A DNA stretch of 64,000 bases from Multifurca ochricompacta (Eukaryota; Basidiomycota; Agaricomycetes; Russulales; Russulaceae): contig WTXG01000096.1 of assembly GCA_022496185.1 (NCBI GenBank), positions 1-64,000 of the forward strand, read 5' to 3'. Below are positions 23,223-35,486 of this stretch, one piece after another. Made by a program: the position numbers and the translations under genes. The stretch's first letter is position 1. Each line of letters begins with the position of its first letter. Below the pieces are notes generated by a model. The model saw nothing but the letters and a program-made list of their open reading frames with translations, did no database searches and was not told the origin of the DNA.

Positions 23223-23793
23223 GTGCTATGCTTCAGAACCTAGAAAGGTCCTGCCTTTGTTGTGTGACTTTCTAGGTATAGTAAACTGTCTAGTGCAATC
23301 CTGTAGCTAGGCCTAAGCTCTGGTAGACTAGCCAGAGGGCCTAGTGTAAACAAGACTGGGAGTCATGTCATGGAGGAGCCAACTGCAAGTTCCACTAGAG
23401 ACAAAGGGTATAGAGCCCTTCCTCTAGTGCTGGTGGTGGAGTCCATGATTAAGCCCTAGATGATTGGGGCCATGACTGAGTAGACTATTAGGTTTCCTCT
23501 GGTGGGGCAAACCCCCACAACTTGGCAGCGAATACTCCTGCCCAGAGACAAAACCTTCTAGCTACTATGTAGAGACTATAGTAGTGCAGCCTACTTGTAT
23601 CAAGCCCAAGCATCATGGGAGTGACTACCCATGCCTTGTTCTAGACCCTAAACTCTACCTGCAGGTTGCTAAACCTGGCTTATGGATCAAGCCAAGCATT
23701 AACTGGACTTAAAGCCACAAGCTTCTGGCTATAGGCCTACTAAAGCTATCTATGGGACAAAAACCCAGCTACAACTATGAAATTACTAATACC

Positions 23794-24302
23794 TGTTGAC
23801 ACAAGGTGTGTCTGGAGATGCTTCAGGCATCTAAGGTTCGCTTCAGCTGTAGATTAGATTAGATTAGATTTCGGAGTATCGGACTTTTTATGTTATCTTT
23901 ATTACACTTCTTTCTCTCCTTACTCAGCTGATTAGTGATGGACTTAGTAATGCACAGTAAGCATGTGATATCTCTTTGGCCAATGGCCTTTATCCCTCTT
24001 TGTTTATTGTCCAGCACTTGTGGACTTATTCCCTGTGCGCACAGACCATTTCCCCTGGCCCCCATGGGTATATAAGGGTGTCTGTTTCGTCTCTTTCACT
24101 TCAGAGTTTCTTCAACCTCTGAAGTGTAAGTCTTACTATACTTTCTACTTTCCTTTGACTAATGTCTCTTGTAGATACTTGTCTTTCTAGGTCAGTAGTA
24201 TAGTTAATATAGAGTTTCTTCAACCTCTGAAGTATACTTGTCTTTCTAGCCTAACATGCTACTAACCACAGTCAGTATAACCAGCAGCATGATTGTTTGA
24301 CA
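23794..24302 (+). repeat. Solo copia LTR in the copia-3 leader
   Basis: 509 bp, TGTTGACAC to TTTGACA, duplication ATACC at 23789-23793 and 24303-24307. TATATAAGGG promoter box near 24070. Confidence 0.93.
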
Positions 24303-24589
24303 ATACCTAGTGCACACTCAAGGAGCTCAAGGTGTTTCACCTGCTTAGGGTCCCTCTGCACCTTTTGCAAGAACCCTGAAGGGCTAGCCAAACAGTTCAG
24401 GATGAGCAGTAAACTGCATCATCCTGTGGGGTGTTAAGGTGCACAAGCAGTAAAATAAGAAAGCTCACAGAAAAAAGCAGTGGGAAAGACTTTGAGCTTT
24501 GTGAGAGCTTTGTTGTGCAAAAAGTGAGTTGGGCTGTAATGAACAAAAAGGGAAGTTACAGATCAGTATGAGCAGCAGGGCCCATAACC

Positions 24590-25082
24590 TGTTGAACAAT
24601 CATGCTGCTGGTTACTGACTGTGGTTAGTAGTGGTTAGGCTAGAAAAGACAAGTAACTTCAGAGATAGAAGGAACTCTATATTACTACACTACTGACCTA
24701 GAAAAGACAAGTACTATAGAGAGCATTAGTCTAAAGGAAGTAGAGAGTAAAGTAGATGGGACTTACACTTCAGAGATAGAAGGAACTCTGAAGTGTAAGA
24801 GACAAAACAGACACCCTTATATACCCCAAGGGATGGTCTGTGTGCACTGGGAATAAGTCCACAAGTGCCAGACAATAAACAAGAGGGATAAAGGCCATTG
24901 GCCAGAGGAGAAACACATGCTATACTGCGCATTACTAAGTCCATCACTAATCAGCTGAGTAAGAAAAAATGTAATAAAGATAACATAAAAAGTCCAATAC
25001 TCCGGAATCTAATCTAATCTAATCTACAGCTGAAGTGAACCTTAGATGCCTGAAGCATCTCCCAACATGTCCTGTGTCAACA
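24590..25082 (-). repeat. 5' LTR of copia-3
   Basis: 493 bp on the minus strand, followed on its left by the same primer site (GGGCCCATAAC on the plus strand, 24579-24589). It diverges most from the other LTRs of this family, consistent with an older element. Confidence 0.85.
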
Positions 25083-25557
25083 TGAGAGTGAGGGTGAAAG
25101 TGCAGGGAGATGAAGCAAACAGCTCAAGGACAAGGGGTGAGAAGCCTTCCACAAGGTGGGGCTAATCTCCTAGGCAATAAGGTACCAGATCACAAGTGGA
25201 CAGTCTGGAGCTGTCCATTCTATTCCCAAAGGGTTTATATACATAATTACAACTGGGACTTTGGTCTGTGCACCACTTTAGGGGAGGTTAACTTTGCTCT
25301 AACTCCCCACTATCCACCAATGAGAATAGCCCCACTTTTTGGGCTTAGAAATCCACAGTCCACAGTCCACAGTTTGTGGACTGCTGTTTAGGCATTGTGG
25401 GGTTCTGTTAGTACTCTTCCCAGAGGTCTCCAATTTGGCAGGAGTCTGGCCCTGGTCCAGACCAGCCCCTTTCTGGTCTTAAGCTAGGGTTATCTTTGTC
25501 TCTGAGGGTTCTGCAGGGTTTCTGGGAGTGTCTAGAGATTTCTAGGGGGGTCAGGAG
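25083..25557. other. Unassigned sequence right of copia-3
   Basis: No convincing gene. It holds a short direct repeat (CCACAGT three times near 25350-25370) and a TTTATATACATAA promoter-like run. It may be part of an unrecognised LTR or deleted tail of gypsy-3, because the gypsy-3 integrase frame ends close by at about 27398 once the hAT element is removed. Confidence 0.4.
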
Positions 25558-27365
25558 TAGTGATTGGCAGGGGTAACCCTGGGGTATGTTGACACAGGAC
25601 GTGTCTGGAGATGCTTCAGGCATCTAAGGTTCGCTTCAGCTGTAGATTAGATTAGATTAGATTTCGGAGTATCGGACTTTTTATGTTATCTTTATTACAC
25701 TTCTTTCTCACCTTACTCAGCTGATTAGTGATGGACTTAGTAATGCGCAGTAAGCATGTGATATCTCTTTGGCCAATGGCCTTTATCCCTCTTTGTTTAT
25801 TGTCCGGCACTTGTGGACTTATTCCCAGTGCGCACAGACCATTTCCCCTGGCCCCTGCGGGTATATAAGGGTGTCTGTTTCATCTCTTACACTTCAGAGT
25901 TCTTCTAACCTCTGAAGCACTTGTCTTTGTTCTAGCCTCACCGCTACTAACCACAGTCAGTATAACCAGCAGCATCATTGTTTGACAGGGTATCCTTGTT
26001 GGTACCTGTACCCATACCCGTCACTATGGGTACGGGTAACCCATGAAAATGTGTGCAAGTTTTTTACTTGCATCGCACATTTTGGATACCCGGCCCAGGA
26101 CTTCCTGGACCAAGAAGATACACAATGTGTTCATTTGTGGCTGCTTAAAATCCCTCAATGACTCTTATTTTATGTTCAGAAGATTAAGATAATTCATTAT
26201 TCCATTTTTATTTTATTATTCTGCTTTCAATTTTATACAAGCACAACTAAAATACAGTATACAGAGATGATTAGATAGGATGTTATAGAACATTGATGAA
26301 AAGCCTGTCAGATAACCACACAGAATGCAAAATAATTTGATGAACACATAGCAATTTGCAGGGGTAACCCCTGGGTAATTGTTTTGATACCTGGGTTACC
26401 CATAAAATGAAATGTGTGCAAGTTCTTTACTTGCATTGCACATTTTGGACATCTGGCCCAGGACATCCTGGTCAAGGAGATACGCACTTGGACACAATGT
26501 GTTCATTTATGGCTACTCAAGATCCCTCAAAATTCCTATTTTATGTTCATAAGATTAAGATAATTTATTATTCCATTTTTATTTTATTATTCTGGTTTTA
26601 ATTTTATATGAGCATGACTGTTCTTTGCATTTCTGCGCATTTCGGATAAGTGGCCTGGGCCATCCCGGTCAAGGAGATAAGCACTTGGACACAATGCGTT
26701 CATTTATGGCTACTCAAGATCCCTCAAATATTGTTGGTTTATGTTCAGAAGATTAAAAGGATCCTTTATTTACATTATTATTTTATTATTCTGGTTTCAT
26801 TTCATACAAGTGTGACTGTCCTTGTGTGTTTAAGTCAACCTTCCTTAATAGGAAGGAGGTCAGACCACCATGCGATGCAATGTAGTCACTTCCCCATGCA
26901 GCTTGTAGATACATGCGGGCCTTGTTTCAGTAAACTAATTTGATAATTAGATTAAATTATAGTCTAAAGTAGTCTAGAGAGTATTTTAGATAGTGCCAGA
27001 CCGGCAGAATTGGTCGTGCGTTGATAAAACAGGTGCATCATGATTTTCAAGAAGTGGATCACTGATAACACTTTTATTTTACATCGCACCATTAATCTGC
27101 TTTGATATTTCATATGATAATACTAGAACATATTTAAAGATACCATATAGCATACATCAGATGAGATCTTTTATTTTTGTGGCTGCAGATGTGTTTTATC
27201 TTAGAATTTCTACTGATCTTGTCAATGCATAATTGGTGCCTATACCCGCCAAACCCGCTGCATGGGTATGGGTTTCCATGGGTTGGGAGCTGTATACCTG
27301 TACCTGTACCCAGCAAAACCCGTGGCACTTACTCACACAGGTATGAAAACCCTTGACAATCACTA
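25558..27365. mobile_element. Non-autonomous hAT element, ACCCG-rich, holding a solo LTR
   Basis: 1808 bp, duplication GTCAGGAG at 25550-25557 and 27366-27373. Ends TAGTGATTGGCAGGGGT and TAGTGATTGTCAAGGGT. Without the LTR at 25587-25987 it is about 1.4 kb. Its interior at about 26710-26750 shows the uninterrupted version of the site where the 36121-53060 unit inserted in the related copy. Confidence 0.94.
25587..25987 (+). repeat. Shortened solo copia LTR
   Basis: 401 bp, duplication GGGTA at 25582-25586 and 25988-25992. About 110 bp shorter than its relatives, lacking a stretch between the TATA box region and the end. Confidence 0.92.
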
Positions 27366-27373
27366 GTCAGGAG

Positions 27374-28521
27374 GTCTCTAGGGTGTCAGTTCATGACAGT
27401 CATATGACTGAGACAGGGGTAAGTCTGTGATAAAGTCCATGGTGATTGTTCCCCATACTCAAGCTGGAACTTGGTTGGGTTGCAAAGGGATGGGTAGTTG
27501 AGGTCAAACTTTGGTTTCTTGGCAGGTGGCACATCCATCCACATATTCTTTGACAAAGGAAGACATCCCTGGCCACCAGAATTCTCATGATACTAGTTCA
27601 TAGGTCTTCCATCTGCCTGGATGTCCTGTGGCAATGGAGTCATGATGTAGTTTTACAATGTCTCTTTATAATTCTTGGGATTTGGGGATGTAGACTTGGC
27701 CCTTATGTAGGATTAGGCCATTCTCTAGGTTCCAGTCCTCCAGTCCTCTGGCAAGGGAACATGGGCCATTATGCAGGATGGTGGTCAGGGCTTGGGTGAC
27801 TTCATTGTCATGGTCTTGGCAATCTTTGATTCTGTGGTGTAGGGTGGAGTCATGAGTTGTTGTGACTGTGGTTTTCATGGTCTGAATGTGAAAAAACTTG
27901 GAGTCCAGGAGTATGCACTCATCATTGTCATGCTCTATCCCCTCTTCATGGTCTGGACACCAGGACAGAGCATCAGATTTGTTGAAAGAGCCAGGTTTGT
28001 GAACAATAGTGAAGTTGTATTGAGACAGTTCAAGGGCCCACTGTGCTTGGCAGTGAGAGAGCTTCTGTTTGGAGTGAAAGTAGGTCAGATTATTGTGGTC
28101 TGTCCATACTTCAAAGGGAAGGGTTGCGCCCTCAAGGTAGTGTCTCCAGGTGTCAAGAGCTCAAACAATGGCAAGACGTTCTTTGTCATGGATGTCATAG
28201 TTGCATTCAGCATCCCGCATGGACTTGGAAAGGAAGGCAAGGGGGTGGTAGCAGTTGAGCTCATTGGGTTGTTCAAGGATGGCACCAATGGCAAAGTCAC
28301 TAGCATCAGTGATGATGTAGAAGGCTTTAGTATGGTCAGGGAGGGCAAGAACAGGGGCAGTGGTGAAGGCATTTTTCAGGGTGGAAAAGGCAAGGTCATG
28401 GTCAGGGGTCCAGAGGAAAGGGGTGTCTTTCTTGGTGAGGTCATGGAGGGGGTGGGCAATGAGGGAGAAGTCTTTGATAAAGTGTCTGTAGAAGTTACAG
28501 AATCCAAGGAAGGCTTGGAGT
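27374..28521 (-). pseudogene. gypsy-3 pol: RNase H and integrase start
   Basis: Decayed minus-strand coding. From right to left: a region ending RT (FSTLKNAFTTAPVLALPDH), RNase H with YDIHDKERLAIVRALDTW (about 28190), then the integrase zinc domain with KLHHDSIATGHPGRWKTYEL and EYVDGCATCQETK (about 27530), and the start of the core (ITMDFITDLPLSQ, about 27410-27440). Recognisable integrase ends at about 27398. The D-D-E core and any chromodomain are not seen; the element is truncated or deleted here. The right end is cut by the hAT element 28522-29956. Confidence 0.85.
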
Positions 28522-29956
28522 TAGGGATCAGCAAGGGTTTTCATACCCATGCAGGTAAGCACTGCAGGTTTTGACAGGTACAGGTACAGGTATACAACTC
28601 CCAACCTGCCAGAAACCCATACCCATGCAGCAGGTTTGGTGGGTATAAGTGGTCATCAGTCATTGACAAGATCAGCAGAAATGTAATGATAAAATACATC
28701 TGTAGCAAACAAATGACAAGATTTAATTTGATGTATGCTACAGGGTTTCTGTAAATATATTCTAGTGTTGTCCTATGAAATATCAAAGCAGATCAACAGT
28801 GCAATGTAAAATAAAAGTGTTATCAGTGATCCACTCTCTTGAAAATCATGATGCAACTGTTTTATTAACACGCAATCAATTCTGCCGGTCTGGCACTATC
28901 TAAAATACTCTCTAGACTACTTTAGACTATTCTATAATCTAATTATCAAATTAGTTTACTGAAACAAGGCCTGCATGTATCTACAGGCTGCATAGAGCAG
29001 CAACTACATTGCATTGCATGGACCAGCATGTTGGTCTGATCTCCTTCCTATTAAGGAAGGTTGACTTAACAATCATGGCTTTGATTTTCCATTGGTCTGA
29101 CAAGATTGTGATCATGCATAGATAACACAACAGAAATGCATCACAAATTAATTAGATACATAGAATATACATCTAAGATCTGACATATGATCAAATTACA
29201 TCATTAAACGAGATAAAGATAACGTGTTCATTTAATCTAGTAGCTGATATAGTACATCTAAAGTACAAGCCTGTGCCATGCCTGTTCCACAAAATGAAAT
29301 AAAATAATAATGTAAATAAAGAATAAACTTAATCTTCTGAACATAAATCAGCAATTATTGAGGGATCCTGAGTAGCCACAAATGAATGCATTGTATCCAA
29401 GTGCATATCTCCTAGACTGGGATGGACTGGGCCAAGTGTCCGAAATGCATGAAGCAAGTAAAGAACTTGCACATGTTTCATTTTATGGGTAACCTGGGTA
29501 TCAAAACAAATATCCAGGGGTTACCCTGCCAATAACTATGCATTTGTCAATTATTTTTGCATTCTATGCAGTTATCTGACAGGCTTTTCATCAATGTTCT
29601 ATAACATCAATCTAATCATCTTTGTATATTGGGGTGGATTTTAGTTGTGCTTGTATAAAATTGAAACCAGAATAATAAAACAACAATAGAATAATGAATT
29701 ATCTTAATCTTATGAATATAAAACAGGAATCTTTGAAGGATCCTAAGTAGCCACAAATGAACATGTTGTGTATCTCCTTGACTGGGATGTCCCAGGCCAG
29801 TTATCCAAAATGCATGATGCAAGCAAAGAACTTGCACGCATTTACACACAGGTAACCCACAGGTGACCCATGGGTAACCCGTACCCATAGTGATGGGTAT
29901 GGGCATGGGTATGGGTACCAATGAAGATACCTGGGGGTTACCCCTGCTATTCACTA
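28522..29956. mobile_element. Non-autonomous hAT element in gypsy-3 RT, ACCCG-rich
   Basis: 1435 bp, duplication CTTGGAGT at 28514-28521 and 29957-29964. Same family as 15102-16529. Its CpGs are largely converted to TG/CA, unlike the copies bounding the 36121-53060 unit. Confidence 0.94.
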
Positions 29957-30390
29957 CTTGGAGTTGTTTCAGGGTGCATGGGGGAGGCCATTTTGTGATA
30001 CCCTCTAACTTAGCAGGGTCCATCTGGATATGGCCAGCTGTGATAACTAGGCCAAGGTAGTCAATGGTTGTCTGGGCAAAGGTGCATTTTTCAGGCTTTA
30101 GATATAAGTCAAACTGTTGGAGGTGCTGGAGGACTTGGTGGGTGAGTGTTCTGTGGTGTTCCATGGTGTCTGTAAATATCAAGATGTCATCCATATAGAT
30201 GACAACATGGTTGGTGGCAAGGAGGTCTTCAAAGGCTCTATTCATGAAGGCTTGGAATGTGGCAGGGGAGTTACAGAGTCCAAAGAACATGACAAGGGGT
30301 TCAAAGAGACCTTGATTGGTCTTAAAGGCAGCTTTCTATTCATCACCTTTTTTGATGCAAATATTGTTATATCCCCAGCAGATATCAAAC

Positions 30391-30899
30391 TGTCAAACAA
30401 TCATGCTGCTGGTTATACTGACTGTGGTTAGTAGTGTGTTAGGCTAGAAAGACAAGTATACTTCAGAGGTTGAAGAAACTCTGTATTACTATTCTACTGA
30501 CCTAGAAAGACAAGTATCTACAAGAGACGTTAGTCAAAGGTAAGATAGAAAGTATAGTAAGACTTACACTTCAGAGGTTGAAGAAACTCTGAAGTGGAAG
30601 AGACAAAACAGACACCCTTATATACCCATGGGGGCCAGGGGAAATGGTCTGTGTGCACTGGGAATAAGTCCACAGGTGCCAGACAATAAATGATGAGGGA
30701 CAAAGGCCATTGGCCAAAGGAGAAACACATGCTATACTGTGCATTACTAAGTCCATCACTAATCAGCTGAGTAAGGTGAGAAAAAATGTAATAAAGATAA
30801 CATAAAAAGTCCGAAACTCCGGAATCTAATCTAATCTTATCTACTGCTGAAGTGATCCTTAGATGCCTGAAGCATCTCCAGACATGTCCTGTGTCAACA
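30391..30899 (-). repeat. Solo copia LTR in gypsy-3 RT
   Basis: 509 bp, minus orientation, duplication CAAAC at 30386-30390 and 30900-30904. Confidence 0.93.
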
Positions 30900-31070
30900 C
30901 AAACTTGGTGAAATAGTGAGCATGGTGAAGTTTGTCAATGAGTTCTGGGATCAAGGGTAGGGGGTAGGCATTCTTTACTGTGATTTCATTCAAGGCTCAA
31001 TAGTCTTAGACAGGACATAGTTTTCCATCCTTCTTTTTCACAAAGAAGAAGGGACTAGCAATGGGGGACT

Positions 31071-32154
31071 TGTTATGTCCAGTGCAGGATGTCTCACATG
31101 ACTTGTGTGTCAGCTTGATTTGGGGGTTTCAGATAAGAAGTCAATAAGACCTCTTGGAGTGTGGATGAGATGAGTCAAAGTCAAAGGGGCTGATTCCTAA
31201 GACAATGGTGAGTGGAAAGTGTTGACATGGGACGTGTCTGGAGATGCTTCAGGCATCTAGGAATCACTTCAGCTGTAGATAAGATTAGATTAGGTTCCGG
31301 AGTTTCGGACTTTTTACAATATCTTTATTACATTTCTTTCTCTCCTTACTCAGCTGATTAGTGATGGCCTTAGTAATGCGCAGTAAGCACATGATATCTC
31401 TTTGGCCAATAGCCTTTATCCCTCTTTGTTTATTGTCCGGCACTTGTGGACTTATTCCCAGTGCGCACAGACCATCCCTTGGGGTATATAAGGGTGTCTG
31501 TTTCGCCTCTTTCACTTCAGAGTTTCTTCAACCTCTGAAGTGTAAGTTCTACTATACTTTCTATCATACCTTTGACTAACCATCTCCTGTAGATACTTGT
31601 CTTTGCAGGTCAGTAGAATAGTAATAGAGTTTCTTCAACCTCTGAAGTATACTTGTCTTTGCAGCTTAACCGCTACTAACCACAGTCAGTATAACCAGCA
31701 GCATGATTGTTTGACAGAAAGTGCCAAAAGCACTGAGTTCACTTAAGTCTGAAGTTCAAAGGGACTGTCCAGAAGACAAGCATCAATGTATTCAATAAGT
31801 TGAGTCTGAGGTCTACAGTGTAGCTACAGTGGACTTATATACATAATCAAGTGGGTGTCTATGAGATAAGGATCACAGAGTCAAGTGGGCCCAAATATAT
31901 GAAAGTGGATGGTGTAAAGCCTGGCTTCTGATAGGGAATTAAGTAAGTGTCTGGTCTTAAAGATAAGAGATAAGGAAGTTAAACAAGGGTAATCATAAGA
32001 CAAACAAGCATCAACAGTGGTCACAGGGATCAGCCTTGGGGATAGACATAGGAAGGGGATTTGATGTAAAAGGACAGGCCAGACAGAACAGAAGGGTCTG
32101 TGTCACAAAGATTAAAGAAAATAGGGTGACTGGGAAAGTGCAAGGGTCATAACA
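31071..32154 (-). repeat. Solo gypsy LTR (gypsy-1 family) with a copia LTR inside
   Basis: Starts TGTTATGTCC and ends CATAACA; duplication GGACT at 31066-31070 and 32155-32159. Without the nested LTR (31220-31716) it is about 580 bp, matching the 589-bp family LTR. Strand is inferred from similarity to the gypsy-1 LTR. Confidence 0.9.
31220..31716 (+). repeat. Solo copia LTR inside the solo gypsy LTR
   Basis: 497 bp, duplication GAAAG at 31215-31219 and 31717-31721. Confidence 0.93.
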
Positions 32155-32363
32155 GGACTTGGATTCTCTGATGTATCCCTTGGCAAGGTGGTTGTTTAAG
32201 AAATTGTCTAGGGCTTTCTGTTCTTCAGGGGTGAGCTTGTAGATGCTGCAGTCTCACACTTTGGCATCTGGTTTGAGTTCTATGGCATGGTCCCATGGTT
32301 GGTGTTGTGGTAAACGTTGAGAGGCTTTCTCTTCAAAGACAGATCAGTATGCAAGGTATTCAG

Positions 32364-33744
32364 TGTCAAACAATCATGCTGCTGGTAGTGATTGTCAAGG
32401 GTTTCCATACCCGTGCGGGTAAGCGCCACAGGTTTTGCCGGGTATGGGTACAGGTATATGGCTCCCAACCTGTGGAAACCCGTACCCGCGCGGCGGGTTT
32501 GGCGGGTATAGGCACCCATTATGCATTGACAAGATCAGTAGATATTCCTAGATAAAACACATCTGCAACCCAAAAACAACATAATTTCGTCTGATGTATG
32601 CCACAGTGTGTTTGTAAATATGTTCTAGTGTTATCATATGAAATATCAAAGCAACGGTGCAATGTAAAATAAAACTGTTATCAGTGATCTACATTCTTGA
32701 AAATCATGATGCATTTGTTTATTAGCGCGCAATCATTTCCGCCAGTCTGGCACTATCTAAAATACACTCTAGACTAATATAGACTATTCTATAATCTAAT
32801 TATCAAATTAATTTACTGAAACAAGGCCCGCGTATATCCACAAGCTGCATAGGGCAGCGACTACATTGCATCGCATGGACCAGCATATTGTCTGATCTCC
32901 TTCCTATTAAGGAAGGTTGACTTAAACGCACAGAAATGTGCATCCAGGGACTAGGACAGTCGCGCTTGTATGAAATGAAACCAGAATAATAAAATAATAA
33001 TGTAAATAATGAATCAATTTAATCTTCTGAATGTAAAACAGCAATTTTTGAGGGATCTTGAGTAGCCATAAATGAATGCGTTGTGTATTGCCTTGGTCCG
33101 GGATGTCCCGGGCCAGTCATCCGAAATGCGCGATGCAAGTAAAGAACTTGCACGCGTTTTCACGGGTGACCTGCGGGTAACCCGCGGGTTACCCGTACCC
33201 GTCACTACGGGTACGGGTACCAACGAGGATACCCCAGGGTTACCCCTGCCAATCCCTAGCTGCTGGTTATACTGACTGTGGTTAGTAGCAGTTAGGCTAG
33301 AAAAGACAAGTAACTTCAGAGATAGAAGGAACTCTGTATTACTACACTACTGACCTAGAAAAGACAAGTACTATACAAAGCATTAGTCTAAAGGAAGTAG
33401 AGAGTAAAGTAGATGGGACTTACACTTCAGAGACAGAAGGAACTCTGAAGTGTAAGAGATGAAACAGACACCCTTATATACTCCAAGGGATGGTCTGTGC
33501 ACACTGGGAATAAGTCCACAAGTGCCAGACAATAAACATGAGGGACAAAGGCCATTGGCCAAGGAGAGTCACATGCTATACTGTGCATTACTAAGTCCAT
33601 CACTAATCAGCTGAGTAAGGTGAGAAAGAAATGTAATAAAGATAACATAAAAAGTCCGATACTCCGAGATCTAATCTAATCTAATCTACAGCTGAAGTGA
33701 ACCTTAGATGCCTGAAGCATCTCCAGACACATTTTGTGTCAACA
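32364..33744 (-). repeat. Solo copia LTR with a hAT element inside
   Basis: Duplication TTCAG at 32359-32363 and 33745-33749. Interrupted by the hAT element 32386-33258; about 500 bp of LTR remains. Confidence 0.92.
32386..33258. mobile_element. Shorter hAT element, ACCCG-rich, in a solo LTR
   Basis: 873 bp, duplication GCTGCTGG at 32378-32385 and 33259-33266. Ends TAGTGATTGTCAAGGGT and TAGGGATTGGCAGGGGT. A deletion derivative of the 1.4-kb form. Confidence 0.94.
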
Positions 33745-35486
33745 TTCAGGAGGGAGTTGTTCTTCTAAGGATGTAGGGGTCTTCACTTGATCTGCAGCAA
33801 TCTGGGTAGACATGGTGGTCTTGGCACAGATGTGGACAATGAATTCAGGAGGTACTTTGTCTGGAGTGATCATGGGATGATCTGTGATTAAGGCTGCAAA
33901 GGTTTCTGCTGCTGCTATGAGTGTCTGGTCCATCAGGGGTTTTACTGTGATTGTAGATAGGGTGGGACAAGAGAGGTGTGTTGAAGCAAAGGTCAGAGGG
34001 TCATGGTAAGGGTGCAGGATGTGGGACAGTGTTTCAAGGTCAGGGTGTCATTTTTCCAGTTTACTTCTGGGTTGTGGCAATGTAGCCAGTCAGTTCCTAG
34101 GATAATGTCGTGATCCCCTATATTGGTGACATAGAACTCAGCAAGTTCTTCATGGTATTGGTCTTGGAGGGGTAGTTGCAGGGTTTGGGTTGTGGTGTGG
34201 TGAATAGCTCCATTAGCATTACTAGTACCATCCACATTCTTGACTCAGAGAGGCTTGGCAAGGGTGCTCAAGGTTAGGTGATGTGCTTTGGCATAATCTT
34301 GGTGGATTACCAATCCTTCTGCCCCACTATCTATTAGGGCATGTGCACTGATTTTCTTCCCAGTGTTTTGTCCAATGAGTTCTGCTTTGAGCACAATAGA
34401 AGGTGATCTAGCATTTCTAGTCACTAACAAGGATACATGCTCAAAACCAAGGTTATCTAGGACTGCAGAGCAGCTCATATAAGGAATACTGGGGGTACAA
34501 GAAGTCCTCACAGACAGTGCAGCTGTAGGATGTGTTAAAAGTCCAAAGGTCCATCTTCATCCATCATATATGGCATTGGATCTTCATAACTCTTGGTGGC
34601 AGATACTGACAGGTAATCAGGGGGAGGTTGTGGTGCTTGGGGGGTGCTTCTTCTGATGCCAGGCTCTTACTGGGTAGGGCCAGGAGGTCCTTGAACTTGG
34701 ATGGCTCTGGTCTTGCTGCAACACTGGTTGGCAATGTGGTTAGGCTTCCCACAATAGAAGCAAAGCTTGTTTTCTCATTGATATTTCTTTTCTTCTGGGG
34801 TTACCTTGGTAGTATGTGGATGGGCATTAGGATGTCTGGGCTGGGAGGGGGCAACAAAGTTGACTTGGGCCTCTGGGTTGTCAGTGGTAGTTTCTCCAAT
34901 GCGCAGATGGAGAGGCCAAGGCTTGGTAGTCTTGCCATAAAGCTGCCATGCTGCATCAAATTCTCTGGCCTTTGTAACAAGATCACAGAGCATGGTGGGC
35001 TGTGGGGATAGTCCAAGAAGTTTCTGTCCTAGACCCTGATTGATCATGCTTCAGAAGGCATAGATCTGGGTATTTTCGTCTACTGTAGCACAGGTAGCAT
35101 GGGTGGACCACTCTTGGTACCAGTCATTGAAGGGGCAAGTGCCTTGGTGAATTTCATACATAGCTTTGGTGGACAGGAGGCAACTCTCTACTGGGATAAA
35201 TTGTTTCTCAAAGTCAATTCTGAAGTGGTCCCATGTCCCAAAGGAAGGGGGTTGGCTTGGAGTGCAGTGTTGGTGTGGTCTCTGGCCCATTCTCCTGCTG
35301 GTGTGTCAAGCTTAAAGTGGGTGAGGGCTGCAGAGACTCATCTACTTTCATCAGTGAAGGCCCCTTCATTCAGGTAATAATAGTTGGCTGGTTGGGACCA
35401 GAAGCATTCTGCTTTAGAGGCCTGGCCATCAAAAGATTCTGGGGTGACCCCAAGATCTTTCCACTGGGGTGGCAGTAGTGCTCATG
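33745..35486 (-). pseudogene. gypsy-3 gag (capsid, zinc knuckle) and protease
   Basis: Decayed minus-strand coding. Capsid at about 34900-35460 with HFRIDFEKQFIPVE and LLGLSPQPTMLCDLVTKARE. A zinc knuckle near 34720-34750 (CFYCGKPNH pattern). The protease region has HALIDSGAEGLVIH at about 34310-34350 and a following beta-rich part (NIGDHDIILGTDWLHCHNPE, about 34090). 33745-33933 is the linker into RT, with a PPEF motif. It joins rightwards, across the hAT element starting at 35487, to 53847. Confidence 0.85.

Larger units (their letters stand above)
21335..25082 (-). mobile_element. copia-3, 5' part only
   Basis: A further copia copy: 5' LTR 24590-25082, leader, and gag 21335-21917. It stops where the copia-1 5' LTR begins, so copia-1 probably inserted into its gag and the rest lies left of the window. 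It carries a GCC-rich hAT element (22004-23222) and a solo LTR (23794-24302) in its leader. Confidence 0.82.
29957..32363 (-). pseudogene. gypsy-3 reverse transcriptase, split by solo LTRs
   Basis: RT pieces at 29965-30385, 30905-31070 and 32160-32363. The first holds the catalytic box VVIYMDDILIFTD (about 30180-30215) and MFFGLCNSPATFQAF; the second holds SPFFFVKKKDGKL and a decayed LRPxxDYRxLN motif with stops; the third holds the RT start (KLTPEEQKALDNFL). They join in order when the LTRs at 30391-30899 and 31071-32154 are removed with their duplications. This is the polymerase of a Ty3/gypsy element, dead from stops. Confidence 0.88.

Noticed and set aside
27852..28574. 240-codon plus-strand ORF
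   Set aside because: It is antisense to gypsy-3 RNase H, whose motifs read clearly on the minus strand.
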